Positions 1-12,095 of a stretch of 64,000 bases of DNA are shown piece by piece. The position numbers and the translations under genes were made by a program. Source of the stretch: Pegoplata infirma (taxonomy: Eukaryota > Arthropoda > Insecta > Diptera > Anthomyiidae); assembly GCA_963921195.1 (NCBI GenBank), contig OY992539.1, positions 101,006,964-101,070,963 of the forward strand, read 5' to 3'. Each line of letters opens with the position of its first letter. The first letter of the stretch is position 1. The notes below the pieces were generated by a model. It worked only from the letters and a program-made list of their open reading frames with translations. It was not told the DNA's origin and made no database searches.

Positions 1-54
1 CATCAGGGGGGGATCGTTATTTGAATTCATTGACGTTTCTGTAATCATTTTGAT

Positions 55-330
55 TTAGGAATGAGGGCTGATTAGACCACTGCATCCCGATCCTAGTGTT
101 GGGACTGCCAACTACCTCTAGGCAGGTTTAGCCTTCTCACTCTAGCTGCCACCAGACGGTTGTCTGAATGGCATTACCAGGGAATACTTGGTCTAAGAGC
201 GGAAGTAGTGAGCTGCTTGGAAAATTCATACAGAGGAATTGCTTCTTGCTATTCCCAAGTGAATAGCAGACAGAGAGCGTTCCGCACCGAAGTGCACCTC
301 TGCGAAAGTCCCCATAAACTGATATTATTA
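55..330. other. Unidentified GC-richer block
   Basis: This stretch is clearly richer in G and C than the surrounding DNA. It has no long open frame with recognisable domains and no terminal repeats within the window. It may be the edge of a transposable element or a host exon cut by the window start. I do not recognise it. Confidence 0.3.
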
Positions 331-515
331 GATAATATTCGATCAAATCTTATGAAACCATTTTTCGTATAAGATTATATCAAAATAGACACGAACCCAT
401 ATTAAATTATATATTGCGTCATATCATTTTTTTTACTCGGGTATCCAAACAACCTATTCAGAAATTTACGGGACACATGTTTTTCTGTAGCGGAACATTT
501 GGTGTGGAATGCCTC
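331..515. mobile_element. Right end of a GAGGCATTCC foldback element
   Basis: The segment ends in GGTGTGGAATGCCTC at 501-515, followed by ATATAT. This is the terminus of the family seen complete at 2580-4152 and 60888-62175. The left half lies outside the window or is lost. Between 516 and 910 I see only AT-rich DNA without features. Confidence 0.55.
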
Positions 516-910
516 ATATATATATTTCAATAGAAAAACACATAGATTTTGAGACTCAGACTATTAGACACTTTTACCATGGAAAAAGATATTTCAGATT
601 TTAAAATATGTTACATTTTCTTAAATTTTCCGACCACTCGTATTCACAATAAAAGCGACAAATAAATTAACCAAAAAGTTTTTTTATTTTACATTTTTTA
701 AAGCATACATATCACTTTTTTATATTTATTTGTGGTTTGATACCTAAATTAGAAATTTAGATAAGACTGTTTGTATTTCTTATAAAATTTGATAAATGCT
801 TTTTGTTTTGTATTACTTTAACTATGATTACAATAAAATATACAAAAATATTTTTTAAGTGGACAGCTGAGGTCAGAATTGTTTTTTATCGTGTGCAATC
901 ATAATTCATG

Positions 911-966
911 CTAGTAAAAAAGTCTAATGCGGCCTTGCCGAATGAATTGATACCCCCACTATGTAA
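911..966 (+). mobile_element. DINE/mini-me-like 5' end fragment
   Basis: It carries the hallmark hairpin GGCCTTGCCGAAT followed by a degenerate TACCCCCACTATG. These match the 5' ends of the copies at 35596, 38964 and 40044. Homology fades at about 966. From 967 to 1210 nothing else is recognisable. Confidence 0.5.
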
Positions 967-1218
967 AAAAGATTATTTGCAAAAAAAAAAAATTTTTGGA
1001 AATTAAATTGGTGAAATAAAATAATTAATAAATCGGATCTAACAAGTGAAGTATCTCAACCCTTACGAAGCGATTTGAAAATTAAAATTTATATAAAAGA
1101 GACAACCTTGTAAAAATTCGGCTTTGTTAAATATTTTTTTATGAAAATGTGTAAATTTTGCGGAGTATTTATGTGAATAGATATACCTACGATATCTATA
1201 TATATTTTTGCTGTAGGC

Positions 1219-1529
1219 CAATGGTTTGAATCCCGCCTCACTGGGGGGTAATTTGAGTGCTTCAGGGGGCAATGAGCAAATTTTTAAGATTTTTTTTGTC
1301 AAGTAAACTAAAAAAAAAAACATTATTTTACTTACATTATTTAGTTGATTGTTGAAACTTTTTTCTAAAAACTTTGTTTTTAACGATGATTTTAACAAAA
1401 ATATTGAAGTAAATTTTGAATTTTAAAACAAAATTGAAAAATTTACAAATTTTTCTTGAGTGTAGGGGGACATTGTAGTTTTATTAACTTAAAAGTTGGG
1501 CATGGCGCAAAAAAGGTTGAGAACCATTG
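1219..1529. mobile_element. hAT-type MITE 1 of a shared-target pair
   Basis: The ends are CAATGGTTTGAATCC and GGTTGAGAACCATTG, which resemble the CAGNGGTTCTCAACC ends of Charlie-like hAT elements. An imperfect 8-bp duplication flanks it: CTGTAGGC at 1211-1218 and CTCTAGGC at 1530-1537. No transposase is visible, so it is nonautonomous. Its right duplication is also the left duplication of the next element. Confidence 0.65.
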
Positions 1530-1537
1530 CTCTAGGC

Positions 1538-2433
1538 CAGCGATTACCAACCTATGGTACGCGTACCACTAGGGGGTACGCGAAACTGTCCGTTGGGGTA
1601 CGCAACATTTTAGTAATTTGGACATTCGTTTTAGATTAAGATTTCAATGCTGGTTTTGCAGCTGGCTTTCAAAGTTTTCCATAACGTCAGGTTATGAGGA
1701 AAGTCGAGGTCAAAGTTCACAAAAAAAGTTCTTTTGCGCAATTTAAAGAGAATTTTTGCGATATTTTTGGATAATATTTTGAGATCTGACCACTTGTTTT
1801 CGATTAACCTTTCGGTACTGATTCGGAATATGGTCCTAAATTTTTCTTTGATGTCAGGTTTTTGAGAAAAATTATGTCAAAGTTCTCAAAAAACGTGTTT
1901 TTGGGCATTCTTGAGACGGGTTGTGATAGAGTGGTCAAAATGCCCTTCATTGTATATACGAGGGTGTTTCATTCGAAAAGTTACGGAATTATTGATCTGC
2001 CCTCGTATTAAAATAAAACATTTAAAAAAACAAAAAAAACATTATATTTCCGCCCCCTGTGATAGGTTTTTGGAACTTTTTTTAAGAGCTCAAAAAACGT
2101 GCGTTATCTTCATTTTTGGTGTAGAATCGACTGTTGAAATCAGATTTACAATATTTCCAGCCGTTTTTGCTCTGCAGAAAATCAGCTCAAAATCCGCGTT
2201 TTCAGATGCATTGAACCACCCCAAGCAGCGAAAATTTTTCCAAAAAAATACCACAATTGTTTTGATCTCGCCAAAATCCTTCAAAAAAATGATAATACCC
2301 GCAGATCAAAAATTTTAAAATTAACTCTAATATTTATAAGTTTTCTAACGAAAACAAAAGACTCGTTAGGGGGTACGCGGCTGATAAAATTTAAAATTAG
2401 GGGTACGCGAGCCAAAAAGGTTGATAACCGCTG
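1538..2433. mobile_element. hAT-type element 2 of a shared-target pair
   Basis: The ends are CAGCGATTACCAACCT and AAGGTTGATAACCGCTG, with repeated GGGGTACGCG words next to both ends. The flanking 8-mers are CTCTAGGC (1530-1537) and CTTTAGGC (2434-2441), 7 of 8 matching. The interior has only chance open frames. It probably landed in the right target duplication of the element at 1219-1529. Confidence 0.7.
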
Positions 2434-2579
2434 CTTTAGGCGATGTTTCTGTTAGTTCGGGAATTATCGAAATTTTTCCGAAGGTTCTCATTGATTCATA
2501 AGGGGACAACGAAATTTTTAAACACCGATATGGCCGATAAGCTGATACACCCTAACCTTAAAATTTATCTTTTATATAT

Positions 2580-4152
2580 GAGGCATTCCACACCAAATGT
2601 TCAGCAAAAAAAAAGTTGTGTCGTGTCAATATGAAATCATTTGCAAAGTTTTCGCTCTTAGGGTACTACTAAATAACAAAAATAAAATTTAAGTTTTTTC
2701 AAAAAGTGGGCCTTGTAGGCGTGGTCAAAAATTGAAAATATCTAACTTTTTTGCCTGAGCATCTTTACTTCAATATTTATGCAAATTAAATGAAGCTCAG
2801 TAAAGTCTTAAAAACAAAAGTTTTTTATTGATTTTTGTATGGGCTATCGATTAAAAAAATAAAAATTGGAAAATTTTCAGAAGAAGTTCTGAATTTTCTA
2901 AATTTAAACTTATACTTTATTTATCAAAAAACATGCCGCAATTTTATTTCTTTTTTAATTTAAAAAAAAAAAGTTAAAGAACTTTTCTATCTGATCTGAA
3001 ATTTTCAGAGATGTGTTTTGCCTTGTTTTCGAGAAATCAAATGTCAAAGATTGCACCACGCTAATTTTATACAATAATGGTGTATAAAACGTGTGCGTAT
3101 GAGTAATATCAATACTTAAAAAATATTTTAAGAGGCGATGGTAGCGTGAGTGAGTTTTTAATAACGTTTACGCACGTTCATGAAAGAAAAAATTTAGTCA
3201 CGCACGATATTTTATTTTGCTCACGCTCATTCACGCAAACGTGAGTAGAAAAAAATAAGTCACGGTCACGATGCTCACGTGAGCGTGAGTAAAATAAAAT
3301 ATCTTACTTGAATATTTTTTTTTCTTTCATGAGCGTGCGTAATCGTTATTAAAAACTCATTTACGATCACATCTCTATTTTAAATATTGTTTAAGTGTTT
3401 TTATTACTCATACGCACACTTTTTATACACCATTATTGTATAAAATTTGCGTATTGCAATTTTTGACATTTGATTTCTCGAAAACAAGGCAAAACACATC
3501 TCTGAAAATTTCAGAACAGATAGAAAAGCCCTTTAGCTTTTTTTTTTTAAATTGAAAAAAAAAAAAAATTGCGGCATATAAAAAAACTTTTGTCTTAAAG
3601 ACATTACTGTGTTTCATTTAAATTGCATAAATATTGAAGTAAGGATACCCAGGCAAAAAAGTTTGAGATTTTCAATATTTGACCACGCCTACAAGGCCCA
3701 CTTTTTGAAAAAACTTAAATTCCAGATCATGTTGGTAACCCTTGCAAAATAATGTAAGAGACAAAAAAGTTGAAAGAAAGTATTAAGTGAGGTTGAGATT
3801 GCTAGAAATAGAATTGTAGTGTTGGAAACTGTCAAAATTTATTCTGTAGAAACTATAAATATTCACATATGTATATAAAAAAACAGTTTTCAATAACATG
3901 ACAAACCGACATTTAAAATCCTACTGAAGATGACACTAACTGGGGTGTTTGAAACCGGTATAGGAAATACCAGAAATGTCTATAATTTTTAGAAATTCAA
4001 TTTTTCTTCTGCATTTTTTCCACTTGAACCCTTATAACTTAAATTTTATTTTTGTTATTTAATAGTACCCTAAGAGCGAATACTTTGCAAATGATATCCC
4101 ATTGAAACCACTATGGTTTTTCTGTTGTGGAACAGTTGGTGTGGAATGCCTC
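2580..4152. mobile_element. Foldback element, GAGGCATTCC family
   Basis: A long imperfect inverted repeat starts with GAGGCATTCCACACC and ends with GGTGTGGAATGCCTC. Homology between arms continues inward: the 'gtggtcaaaaattg' region near 2722 pairs with 'accacgcctac' near 3680. The loop near 3130-3380 is rich in CACGTGAGTG-like words resembling the TAGAGATGGG hAT MITEs. The flanks are ATAT on both sides, so the duplication could be AT or ATAT. There is no coding capacity. Another 1288-bp copy is at 60888-62175. Confidence 0.65.
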
Positions 4153-5207
4153 ATATGTATGTAATATTACAATGCGAGACTGAATTTAAACGCTATGTTT
4201 TATTTTTTAAATAAAAGTAAAAAACTGGTGGATATGGCTTTTAGTGCATATTTTAAGATTTTTAGTGTATATTTCACGAGTTTTTAATGCATATTTAAGG
4301 TGCCATGTTTTGTAGTGCATGAAGTTTAGCATGTCCTGAAATCAGGAAATTTTGGAATTTCTTTACGGCATACCCCTAGAACGATACTTATCGAAGAGCT
4401 GATTACAGGAAAAATAATTTAAAAAAAAATTGGAGGTCATCTTCAGGGCGCAACCATCGTTTAATATTTTTTTTATTTTTAAAATTGGTGCAAAAAGTTT
4501 CGTTAGGTAGAGTACATTCAGGAAAAAATATTTATAAAGTTTCAATGGAGCAATTTTGGTCCAGCGCAACATTTTGAAACTTCGAAGATGCATAATTTAT
4601 TACATATTTTTTAAGTTTTTGTAAAAAACAGCTTTCTATACAAAGGCTTGAACATAAACACAGTTTTATACAAAATCTTAAAAGAACTCTTAAAAACTAC
4701 GGCTTTTAAAAAAACTTAAAAAAAATATATAAAAAATCTACACCTTTTCAAAATTTCAAAACGTTGTGCTGGACCATAACCGCTCCAAATATTTTTTCCA
4801 GAATGTACTCTACCTAACGAAACTTTTGGCACCAATTTTAAAAATAATAAAAAAATATTTTTTTTTACCAAATGCACTACGAATGCAAACTTTAAACGCT
4901 AGTTGCGCCCTGACGATGACCTCCAAAAATGTTTAAATTTTTTTCCTGTAATCAGCTTTTTACTACACTCAAAAAATTATGTAGGTAAATTCCAGTGAAT
5001 ATTCACTTAAAACAAATGAAATTTAATTTAAAAACCATTCCACTGTTTTTTTTATTTAAAATAAAAACATAAGAGTCCCCGCACAACAATGTCGGAGCGG
5101 TTGACGTTTTCGGTCATGAGAGAGTATAGGCGCAAAACAAAGACGGCAGCGGAAAATTCTGTCATATATTGATTTTTACACTAGTTTTTCACTTTTTCGT
5201 CACTTTT

Positions 5208-7252
5208 TATACCCTCCACTCTAGTGATAGAGGGTATATGGGGCAAAACGCGTCAAAGGTCCACACCAAAAAACAAATGTTGTCCAATTTAAGTATAATA
5301 TTGGTAAAATAGTAGGTTAATGATAGGTATTCTAAATTACAAATATAAAATTTTTTGATGAAATATTGGCAGAGTTACAGGGTTGGAAAGTTTTGATGTT
5401 TTTGAAATGAACATATTTTGGTGAATTTTAATTAACATTTTGATGAAACAAAAATTATAATTTTTAAAACGAATTTTAAAGTATTTTTGACGGCCTTTAA
5501 AATGGCATTTGTGTTTTTTTTTTTTTAAATAAATTTGACCTTAAAATTCAAGGTCAAAATATTAAATTGTAATTATCTTATAAGGGTCGCACCTTTAGAT
5601 TTTTTTCACTAAGCCCACTAGAAAGGTTGACATTTTTTTTAATTTCGGTTTTAAAAAAAAAATGGTATGTATGGTACTTTATGAGAAATCAATTTTTTTA
5701 CGAGTACATAACACCCAAACTGCACTGATTTCTTTATTTTTTATGCGTGCAACGTTTGTTGTGTGTGTTTACAACGCACACTTTATCTAAGCATTGATTT
5801 TTGTTGTTGTTGTTATTATATGCAGATTAAAGCGATTTCAGTACAATTTGAGTGTTATATACTCCTAAAAATTGATTTCTCATAAAGTATCATACATACC
5901 ATTTTTTTTAAAAAAACCGAAATTAAAAAAAATGTCAAGCTTTCTAATGGGCTTAGTGAAAAAAATTTAAAAGTGCGACCCTTATAAGATAATTACAATT
6001 TAATATTTTGACCTTGAATTTTAAGGTCAAATTTATTTTTTTCAAAAAAACCACATATGCCATTTTAAAGGCCATCAAAAATACTTTAAAATTAGTTTTT
6101 TAAATTATAATTTTTGTTTCATCAAAGTGTTAATTAAAATTCACCATTCTTTTCAAAAACATCAAAACTTCCCAACCCTGTAACTCTGCCAATATTTCAT
6201 CAAAAAATTTTATATTTGTAATTTATACTACCTATCATTAACCTAATATTTTGCCAAAATTATACTTGAATCGGACAACATTTGTTTTTGGGTGTGGACC
6301 GTTGACGCGTTTTGCCCCATATATAAGTTTGTCATTCCGTTTGTAGCACATCGAAATATGGTTCTAGGACCCCATAAAGTATATATATTCATGATCCTCG
6401 ATCGATTTTAAGTCGATCTAGCGATGTCCGTCCATCCGTCCGTCTGTCTGTCTGTCCGTTGAAAACACGCTAACTTTTGAAAGACTTTACGGAGGCTCTT
6501 GAAGTTTGACATATATGTTGGCCATTTACCGGGTCAAGTTGGTATTGCAATCCAGTAAAATCGGTCCAGTGGTTCAAAAGTTATGAGCAAAAGAGTAAAT
6601 TTCGGCAAGGGTATTTTGCGTATTTAAGAGATAAAAAGCACGCTAACTTTCGAAAGAAAATAATGAGTTTGCTGAAGCTTGGCATATATCTTTGATGTTC
6701 CTCAGTTCTGGTTGATTTTAAATTTCAGCTCAATCGGTCCATTATTTCAAAAGTTATAAGCAAATCCCTGAAATTCAGATTTGTTTCATCTTAAATGCCA
6801 CGTGTTAAACAAGTTTGAAAAGCATTGGTGGTAACTTAACAATGCTTTTCAAACTTGTTTAGTTTTAAAGCAATGTTTTTTAAACTTGTTTAGTTTTAAA
6901 AGCATTGGTAACTTAAAAATTACACTCGAAAAAATTTTACACCCAAAAAAAATTTTACACTCAAAAAAAAAATTATTTTTTTTTTACAAAAATTACAATA
7001 TTTTGTGTACATACGTACGTCCATTCACTCAGAAATATTTTTACAATAAAAAAACCTTACACTCGAAAAAAGTTTTACACTCAAAAAAAATAGTAATTTT
7101 TCTTCTTTTTTTTTTAAATGACAAAAAAAAGAGTATATTTCTAATCAAAATTGTTAATTTTGTTCATGTTAAAAATGTACAATCCTTTAAAAAAGGCATT
7201 GTGGAGGGTATTCATAGATTCGGCAAAGTCGAATTTAACTTTTCTACTTGTT
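5208..7252 (-). mobile_element. DINE/mini-me-like element, interrupted
   Basis: The 3'-side hairpin TATACCCTC...GAGGGTATA lies at 5208-5239. A GTCCGTCC/GTCTGTCT run lies at about 6428-6463, followed by the usual 'aacacgctaactttt' block. The 5' end hairpin ATTCGGCAAAGTCGAAT, then AACTTTTCTACTTGTT, closes it at 7252. The hairpin plus GTCY run matches mini-me/DINE-1 (Helentron-derived) organisation. It is split by a foldback element at 5240-6318. Confidence 0.6.
5240..6318. mobile_element. Near-complete foldback, GGGGCAAAACGCG ends
   Basis: About 1.08 kb is almost entirely one inverted repeat. The left arm starts GGGGCAAAACGCGTCAA and the right arm ends GACGCGTTTTGCCCC. Inner arms pair along their length (for example 5640-5700 with 5880-5940). 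Flanks are ATAT on both sides, inserted within the GAGGGTATATATAAG sequence that is intact in the copy at 48705. There is no coding sequence. Confidence 0.7.
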
Positions 7253-7894
7253 TTATTTAAATTATTTTTATTTTTAATAATCAATATGATTTTTTCATAT
7301 TTATTCAATTTTTTGCTGTTGTTTTTTTTTTTAATTTTAATATTTTTTATTTTGTTTACGAAAAAAATCTAAATATTTGTAAAAAAGTGGCAACATTTTC
7401 ATTTCAAAAATTAAGGGAGAGAGAGAAACCGATACAAAAATAAAATTGATTTTATTCTGGCGGATTTCGGTCGAGCGTTTTTTCATACCAAATTTGTATG
7501 AAAAAAACGTCACCGACATTGTTGTGCGGGGACTTTAATACAGTCAATTTTTAATGTTAAGTTAATGACTATCCAAAACATTCAAAAACTAGTGAATATT
7601 CACTTATATTGTATTGAAAAACAGTAAAACTATAGAAGAAATTGAATGTAACAAAAAATTTAGTTTTAAGATTGAAAATTATTTTTTTTTAAACTACAGA
7701 AACAGTAGAAAACAAGAAATCCATAATAAAATTAATGATTTTTCTTTTAAAATATCTTTACTGATTACTTTTTAAAATAACCTACAAACAGTTAATGACA
7801 TAATTTTCTTAATGTAAGCATCATTCTAGGGATATGCCCTAAAATTTTTAATTTTTGGGACACGCTAATGAACATCCAGTCCCTGATTATCATG

Positions 7895-8006
7895 TTAAAT
7901 AAAAAATTCCGGGAATCCCCGGTTAAATTTCCCGGAATTTCGAGATTGTAAAAATATCGATTTCTAGGGAATTTTGTCTCAGAAATTCCCGATACAAAAA
8001 CTCTAA
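7895..8006. mobile_element. Truncated CCCGG-word hAT MITE
   Basis: Repeated TTCCCGGAATTT and GGGAATTT words end in AAATTCCCG...AAAAACTCTA. This matches the right half of the complete element at 53666-54725. The left end is not found. Confidence 0.45.
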
Positions 8007-9246
8007 ATGTATTTTATATCTGTATTTGGTTGATACATCGAGAATAGTAATGTTCTTTTTTTTTTCTTAAAATGTATGCTAATAATATTTATTTAACTTA
8101 ATTATTTTTCTGTTGCAGACAAGTTATTACAAACAAATTAAATAAAAATTATACTACTATATTTTTTAAAAAATAAAATGCAAAGAATCTACTAACCAGA
8201 TGAAAGAAAATTTCCATCAAATAACCATAACAACAGCAACTAAAACATCATTGAATTAATTTAAAATTAAGTCAAGCAGCAAAATGGAAATACTTGAGAC
8301 GAACTAACAATAAACAAACTAAAAAGTGTTAAATAGTATAATACAAAAGCAAACAAAAATAAAACAAAAATAAACTAAAAGTAACTTTATCAAAACAAAA
8401 AATACCTGGGAAATTGGAATAAAATAATAGCATTAAGGACAAATCAAGAAATCCAAAAAAAAAAATATTTAAAGAAAAGAAAATGAATAAAGTGAATGAA
8501 ATAAGAAATATGGAAAGAAAAAAAGTTAACATACATGTGTGATTTACCAACATTTGTGCTGATTTCTTACGCTTCTTGCTTAAGTTAAAAAAAAAAATAA
8601 ATGAAAAAGAATGTTTCCCCCAAATTTATAACAAAAAGTTAAGGAAAAATTTTCCAAACAAAAAAAAATCTATAAAACAACAACACACATTTAGCAATAA
8701 GTTAAGATTTTCTGAATTTTTTTTTGTTGTATATTAGTTTTTGTATTTTCTCTTGTATACGATATTGCACAATTTATACAAAAAATAAAAAAAAAATAAA
8801 GCCGTAAAGTGAGATTTGGTAAGGACTTATCCAAGACAATAACAACAATGTGTGACTTCTGGCGACATAAAATACAAATAAGAAATTTATTTTAATGTCG
8901 TTTATATATCAAATACAACTAAAAAAGTATACACCTTAAATCAACTAATACATATAAACCTGCATGTATAAAACAGGAGTTGTATAAAATTTCTCGGTAG
9001 AAATATAAAAAAAAAAAACAACAATAACAAAAAAATCAAAATATAAAGAAAATAACCAACAATTTTCGCGTGTCTGTGTATTTGTGATAAACTTTTATAT
9101 ATTTCTTGTTTGTGTAAAATAAGTTTTGATATCATATAAAACAAAAACAACACTACACATACCATTGATATTTTTCGTTTATATATATGTGTGTTTGTAT
9201 GCCAGTATTAAGTTAGTGCTAGTGATCTATATATATAAAAGAGTAA

Positions 9247-9309
9247 TGTGACTGACTGACTGACTGACTGACTGACTGACTGACTGACTGACTGACTGAC
9301 TGACTGACT
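9247..9309 (+). repeat. (GACT)n microsatellite
   Basis: About 15 uninterrupted GACT units lie just inside the Helitron 5' end. They are followed by degenerate copies (attgactgattcatc) leading into the 146-bp repeats. Confidence 0.95.
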
Positions 9310-9344
9310 TATTGACTGATTCATCATCGCCCAGCCCAAACCGC

Positions 9345-10255
9345 TGAAGCTAGAGACATGAAATTTGAACTGTAGATTCACCTCCCGGAATATAGACCCA
9401 CTAAGGCTGGATTTTTGCCAGTGTTGATTCTAAGGGGGTAAAAAGGGTAAAAAACTGTACTTTTGGTACTTTTTATATCTCTTGAAATAATGGTCATAGA
9501 GACTTGAAATTTGGACTGTATATTCACCTCCCAGAACATAGATACACTAAGGCCGGATTTTAGCCAGTGTTGATTATAAAGCGGTAAAAAGGGTAAAAAA
9601 CTGTACTTTTGGTACATTTTATATCTCCTGAAATAATGGTCATAGAGACTTGAAATTTGGTTTGTATGTTCACATCCTGGAATATAGATCCAGTAAGGCT
9701 GGATTTTTGCCAATGTTGATTCTAAGGGGGTAAAAAGGGTAAAAAACTGTACTTTTGGTACTTTTTATATCTCCTGAAATAATGGTCATAGAGACTTGAA
9801 ATTTGGACTGTATGTTCACCTCACGGAATATAGATCACATAAGGCTGGATTTTTGCCAATGTTGATTGTAGGGGGGTAAAAAGGGTAAAAATTTGTACTT
9901 TTGGTACTTTTTATATTTCCTTAAAAAATTGTCACCGAGACTTGAAATTTGGACTGCATGTTTACCTCCCGGAATATAGATCCCCCAAAGCTGGATTTTT
10001 GCCAATGATGATTCTAAGGGGGTAAAAAGGGTAAAAATCTGTTCTTTTGGTACATTTTATATTACCTTAAATAATGGTACTAGAAACTTGAAATTTGCAA
10101 TGTCGTTTCACTTCCCGGAAAAAAGATTCGCTAAGGCTGGGTTTTTGCCAATGTTGATTCTACGGGGGTAAAATGGGTAAAAAAGTGTACTTTTGGTACT
10201 TTTTTTTTTTACTGAAATAATGGTCATTCAAACTTGAAATTTGGAATGTAGGATC
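9345..10255 (+). repeat. 146-bp tandem repeats, about six copies
   Basis: The anchor GTAAAAAGGGTAAAAA (or a one-base variant) occurs at 9438, 9584, 9730, 9876, 10022 and 10168, exactly 146 bp apart each time. Each unit contains GAGACTTGAAATTTGG, AGGCTGGATTTTTGCC and CTTTTGGTACTTTTTATAT. Degenerate further units reappear at 11875-12075 and 12600-12690, beyond the satellite. One chance minus-strand frame (9378-9713) reflects the array. Confidence 0.9.
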
Positions 10256-10318
10256 CTTTAGTGAAATAAAACATTCTGAAACAAGTACTTTCTGAAAATT
10301 CTGTACCGTTTGTCAAAA

Positions 10319-11870
10319 GTACCTTTTATAAAAAGTACCTTTTATAAAAAGTACCTTTTATAAAAAGTACCTTTTATAAAAAGTACCTTTTATAAAAAGT
10401 ACCTTTTATAAAAAGTACCTTTTATAAAAAGTACCTTTTATAAAAATTACCTATTATAAAAAGTACCTTTTATAAAAAGTACCTTTTATAAAAAGTACCT
10501 TTTATAAAAAGTACCTTTTATAAAAAGTACCTTTTATAAAAAGTACCTTTTATAAAAAGTACCTTTTATAAAAAGTACCTTTTATAAAAAGTACCTTTTA
10601 TAAAAAGTACCTTTTATAAAAAGTACCTTTTATTAAAAGTACCTTTTATAAAAAGTACCTTTTATAAAAAGTACCTTTTATAAAAAGTACCTTTTATAAA
10701 AAGTACCTTTTATAAAAAGTACCTTTTATAAAAAGTACCTTTTATAAAAAGTACCTTTTATAAAAAGTACCTTTTATAAAAAGTACCTTTTATAAAAAGT
10801 ACCTTTTATAAAAAGTACCTTTTATAAAAAGTACCTTTTATAAAAAGTACCTTTTATAAAAAGTACCTTTTATTAAAAGTACCTTTTATAAAAAGTACCT
10901 TTTATAAAAAGTACCTTTTATAAAAAGTACCTTTTATAAAAAGTACCTTTTATAAAAAGTACCTTTTATAAAAAGTACCTTTTATAAAAAGTACCTTTTA
11001 TAAAAAGTACCTTTTATAAAAAGTACCTTTTATAAAAAGTACCTTTTATAAAAAGTACCTTTTATAAAAAGTACCTTTTATAAAAAGTACCTTTTATAAA
11101 AAGTACCTTTTATAAAAAGTACCTTTTATAAAAAGTACCTTTTATAAAAAGTACCTTTTATAAAAAGTACCTTTTATAAAAAGTACCTTTTATAAAAAGT
11201 ACCTTTTATAAAAAGTACCTTTTATAAAAAGTACCTTTTATAAAAAGTACCTTTTATAAAAAGTACCTTTTATAAAAAGTACCTTTTATAAAAAGTACCT
11301 TTTATAAAAAGTACCTTTTATAAAAAAGTACCTTTTATAAAAAGTACCTTTTATAAAAAGTACCTTTTATAAAAAGTACATTTATAAAAAGTACCTTTTA
11401 TAAAAAGTACCTTTTAAAAAAGTACCTTTTATAAAAAGTACCTTTTATAAAAAGTACCTTTTATAAAAAGTACCTTTTATAAAAAGTACCTTTTATAAAA
11501 AGTACCTTTTATAAATAGTACCTTTTATAAAAAGTACCTTTTACAAAAAGTACCTTTTATAAAAAGTACCTTTTATGAAAAGTACCTTTTATAAAAAGTA
11601 CCTTTTATAAAAAGTACCTTTTATAAAAAGTACCTTTTATAAAAAGTACCTTTTATAAAAAGTACCTTTTATAAAAAGTACCTTTTATAAAAAGTACCTT
11701 TTACAAAAAGTACCTTTTATAAAAAGTACCTTTTATAAAAAGTACCTTTTATAAAAAGGACCTTTTATAAAAAGTACCTTTTATAAAAAGTAACTTTTAT
11801 AAAAAATACCTTTTATTAAAAAAAGTACCTTTTGTAAAAACTACGTTCTATAAAAAGTACGTTTTGTTAA
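10319..11870 (+). repeat. 16-bp satellite, about 93 units
   Basis: The unit is GTACCTTTTATAAAAA. It is nearly uniform from 10319 to about 11330, then carries more point changes and length slips to 11870. Each unit has an RsaI site (GTAC) and a TATAAAAA motif. The word is very like the CTTTTGGTACTTTTTATAT part of the adjacent 146-bp unit, so it likely arose by local amplification within the Helitron. Confidence 0.95.
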
Positions 11871-12095
11871 AAGTACCGAAAGTACACTTTTTGGTACTTT
11901 TTTATTTCCTGAAATAATAATCATAGAAACTTGAAATTGGAAAACGTTCCAAAAAATTTAATGGTCACAGAAACTTAAAATTTGGAATGTAAAATCCTTC
12001 GGTGAAAAAAATGTGGAAAAGTACTTTTTGGAAATTCCGTTTCTTAACGGGGATAAAAATACTTTTAATATTTGCTGAAACAATGATCCTATATA

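Larger units (their letters stand above)
5073..7533. mobile_element. TTAA-site candidate element, AGTCCCCGCACAAC ends
   Basis: Inverted ends AGTCCCCGCACAACAATG and CATTGTTGTGCGGGGACT are followed by CGG on the inner side. The right flank is TTAA and the left is ATAA, compatible with a piggyBac-type TTAA target with one mutation. Comparison with the uninterrupted relative at 23779-24176 shows this block is absent there. A DINE-like element occupies its middle. Confidence 0.5.
4976..7814. mobile_element. CACTC-ended element (copy of 23779-24176)
   Basis: It begins CACTCAAAAAATTATGT and ends ACATAATTTTCTTAATG, flanked by TA at 4974-4975 and 7815-7816. The interior shares AGTGAATATTCACTT words, AAAACAGT runs and flanks with the 398-bp copy at 23779-24176. 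This copy is expanded because another element (about 5073-7533) is inserted in it. No protein is visible. Confidence 0.7.
4366..7839. mobile_element. Outer foldback element of a five-level nest
   Basis: The left end CGGCATACCCCTAGAACG pairs with the right end CTAGGGATATGCCC, and TA flanks both ends. The arms also pair at 4398-4480 and 4890-4965, around GAGCTGATTACAGG and CCTGTAATCAGC. The right arm is split by the CACTC element at 4976-7814. Removing that insertion and one TA restores base-for-base collinearity with the left arm. Confidence 0.6.

Noticed and set aside
55..330. rDNA or rRNA fragment suggested by higher GC
   Set aside because: No conserved rRNA stretch is recognisable, and there is no repeat elsewhere in the window to compare.
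7151..7372. Small hydrophobic membrane protein frame
   Set aside because: The phenylalanine/leucine-rich translation comes from T-rich DNA spanning the edge of a DINE-like element.
9378..9713. 111-residue minus-strand frame with internal repeat
   Set aside because: It mirrors the 146-bp array inside the Helitron. There is no known domain or splice context.
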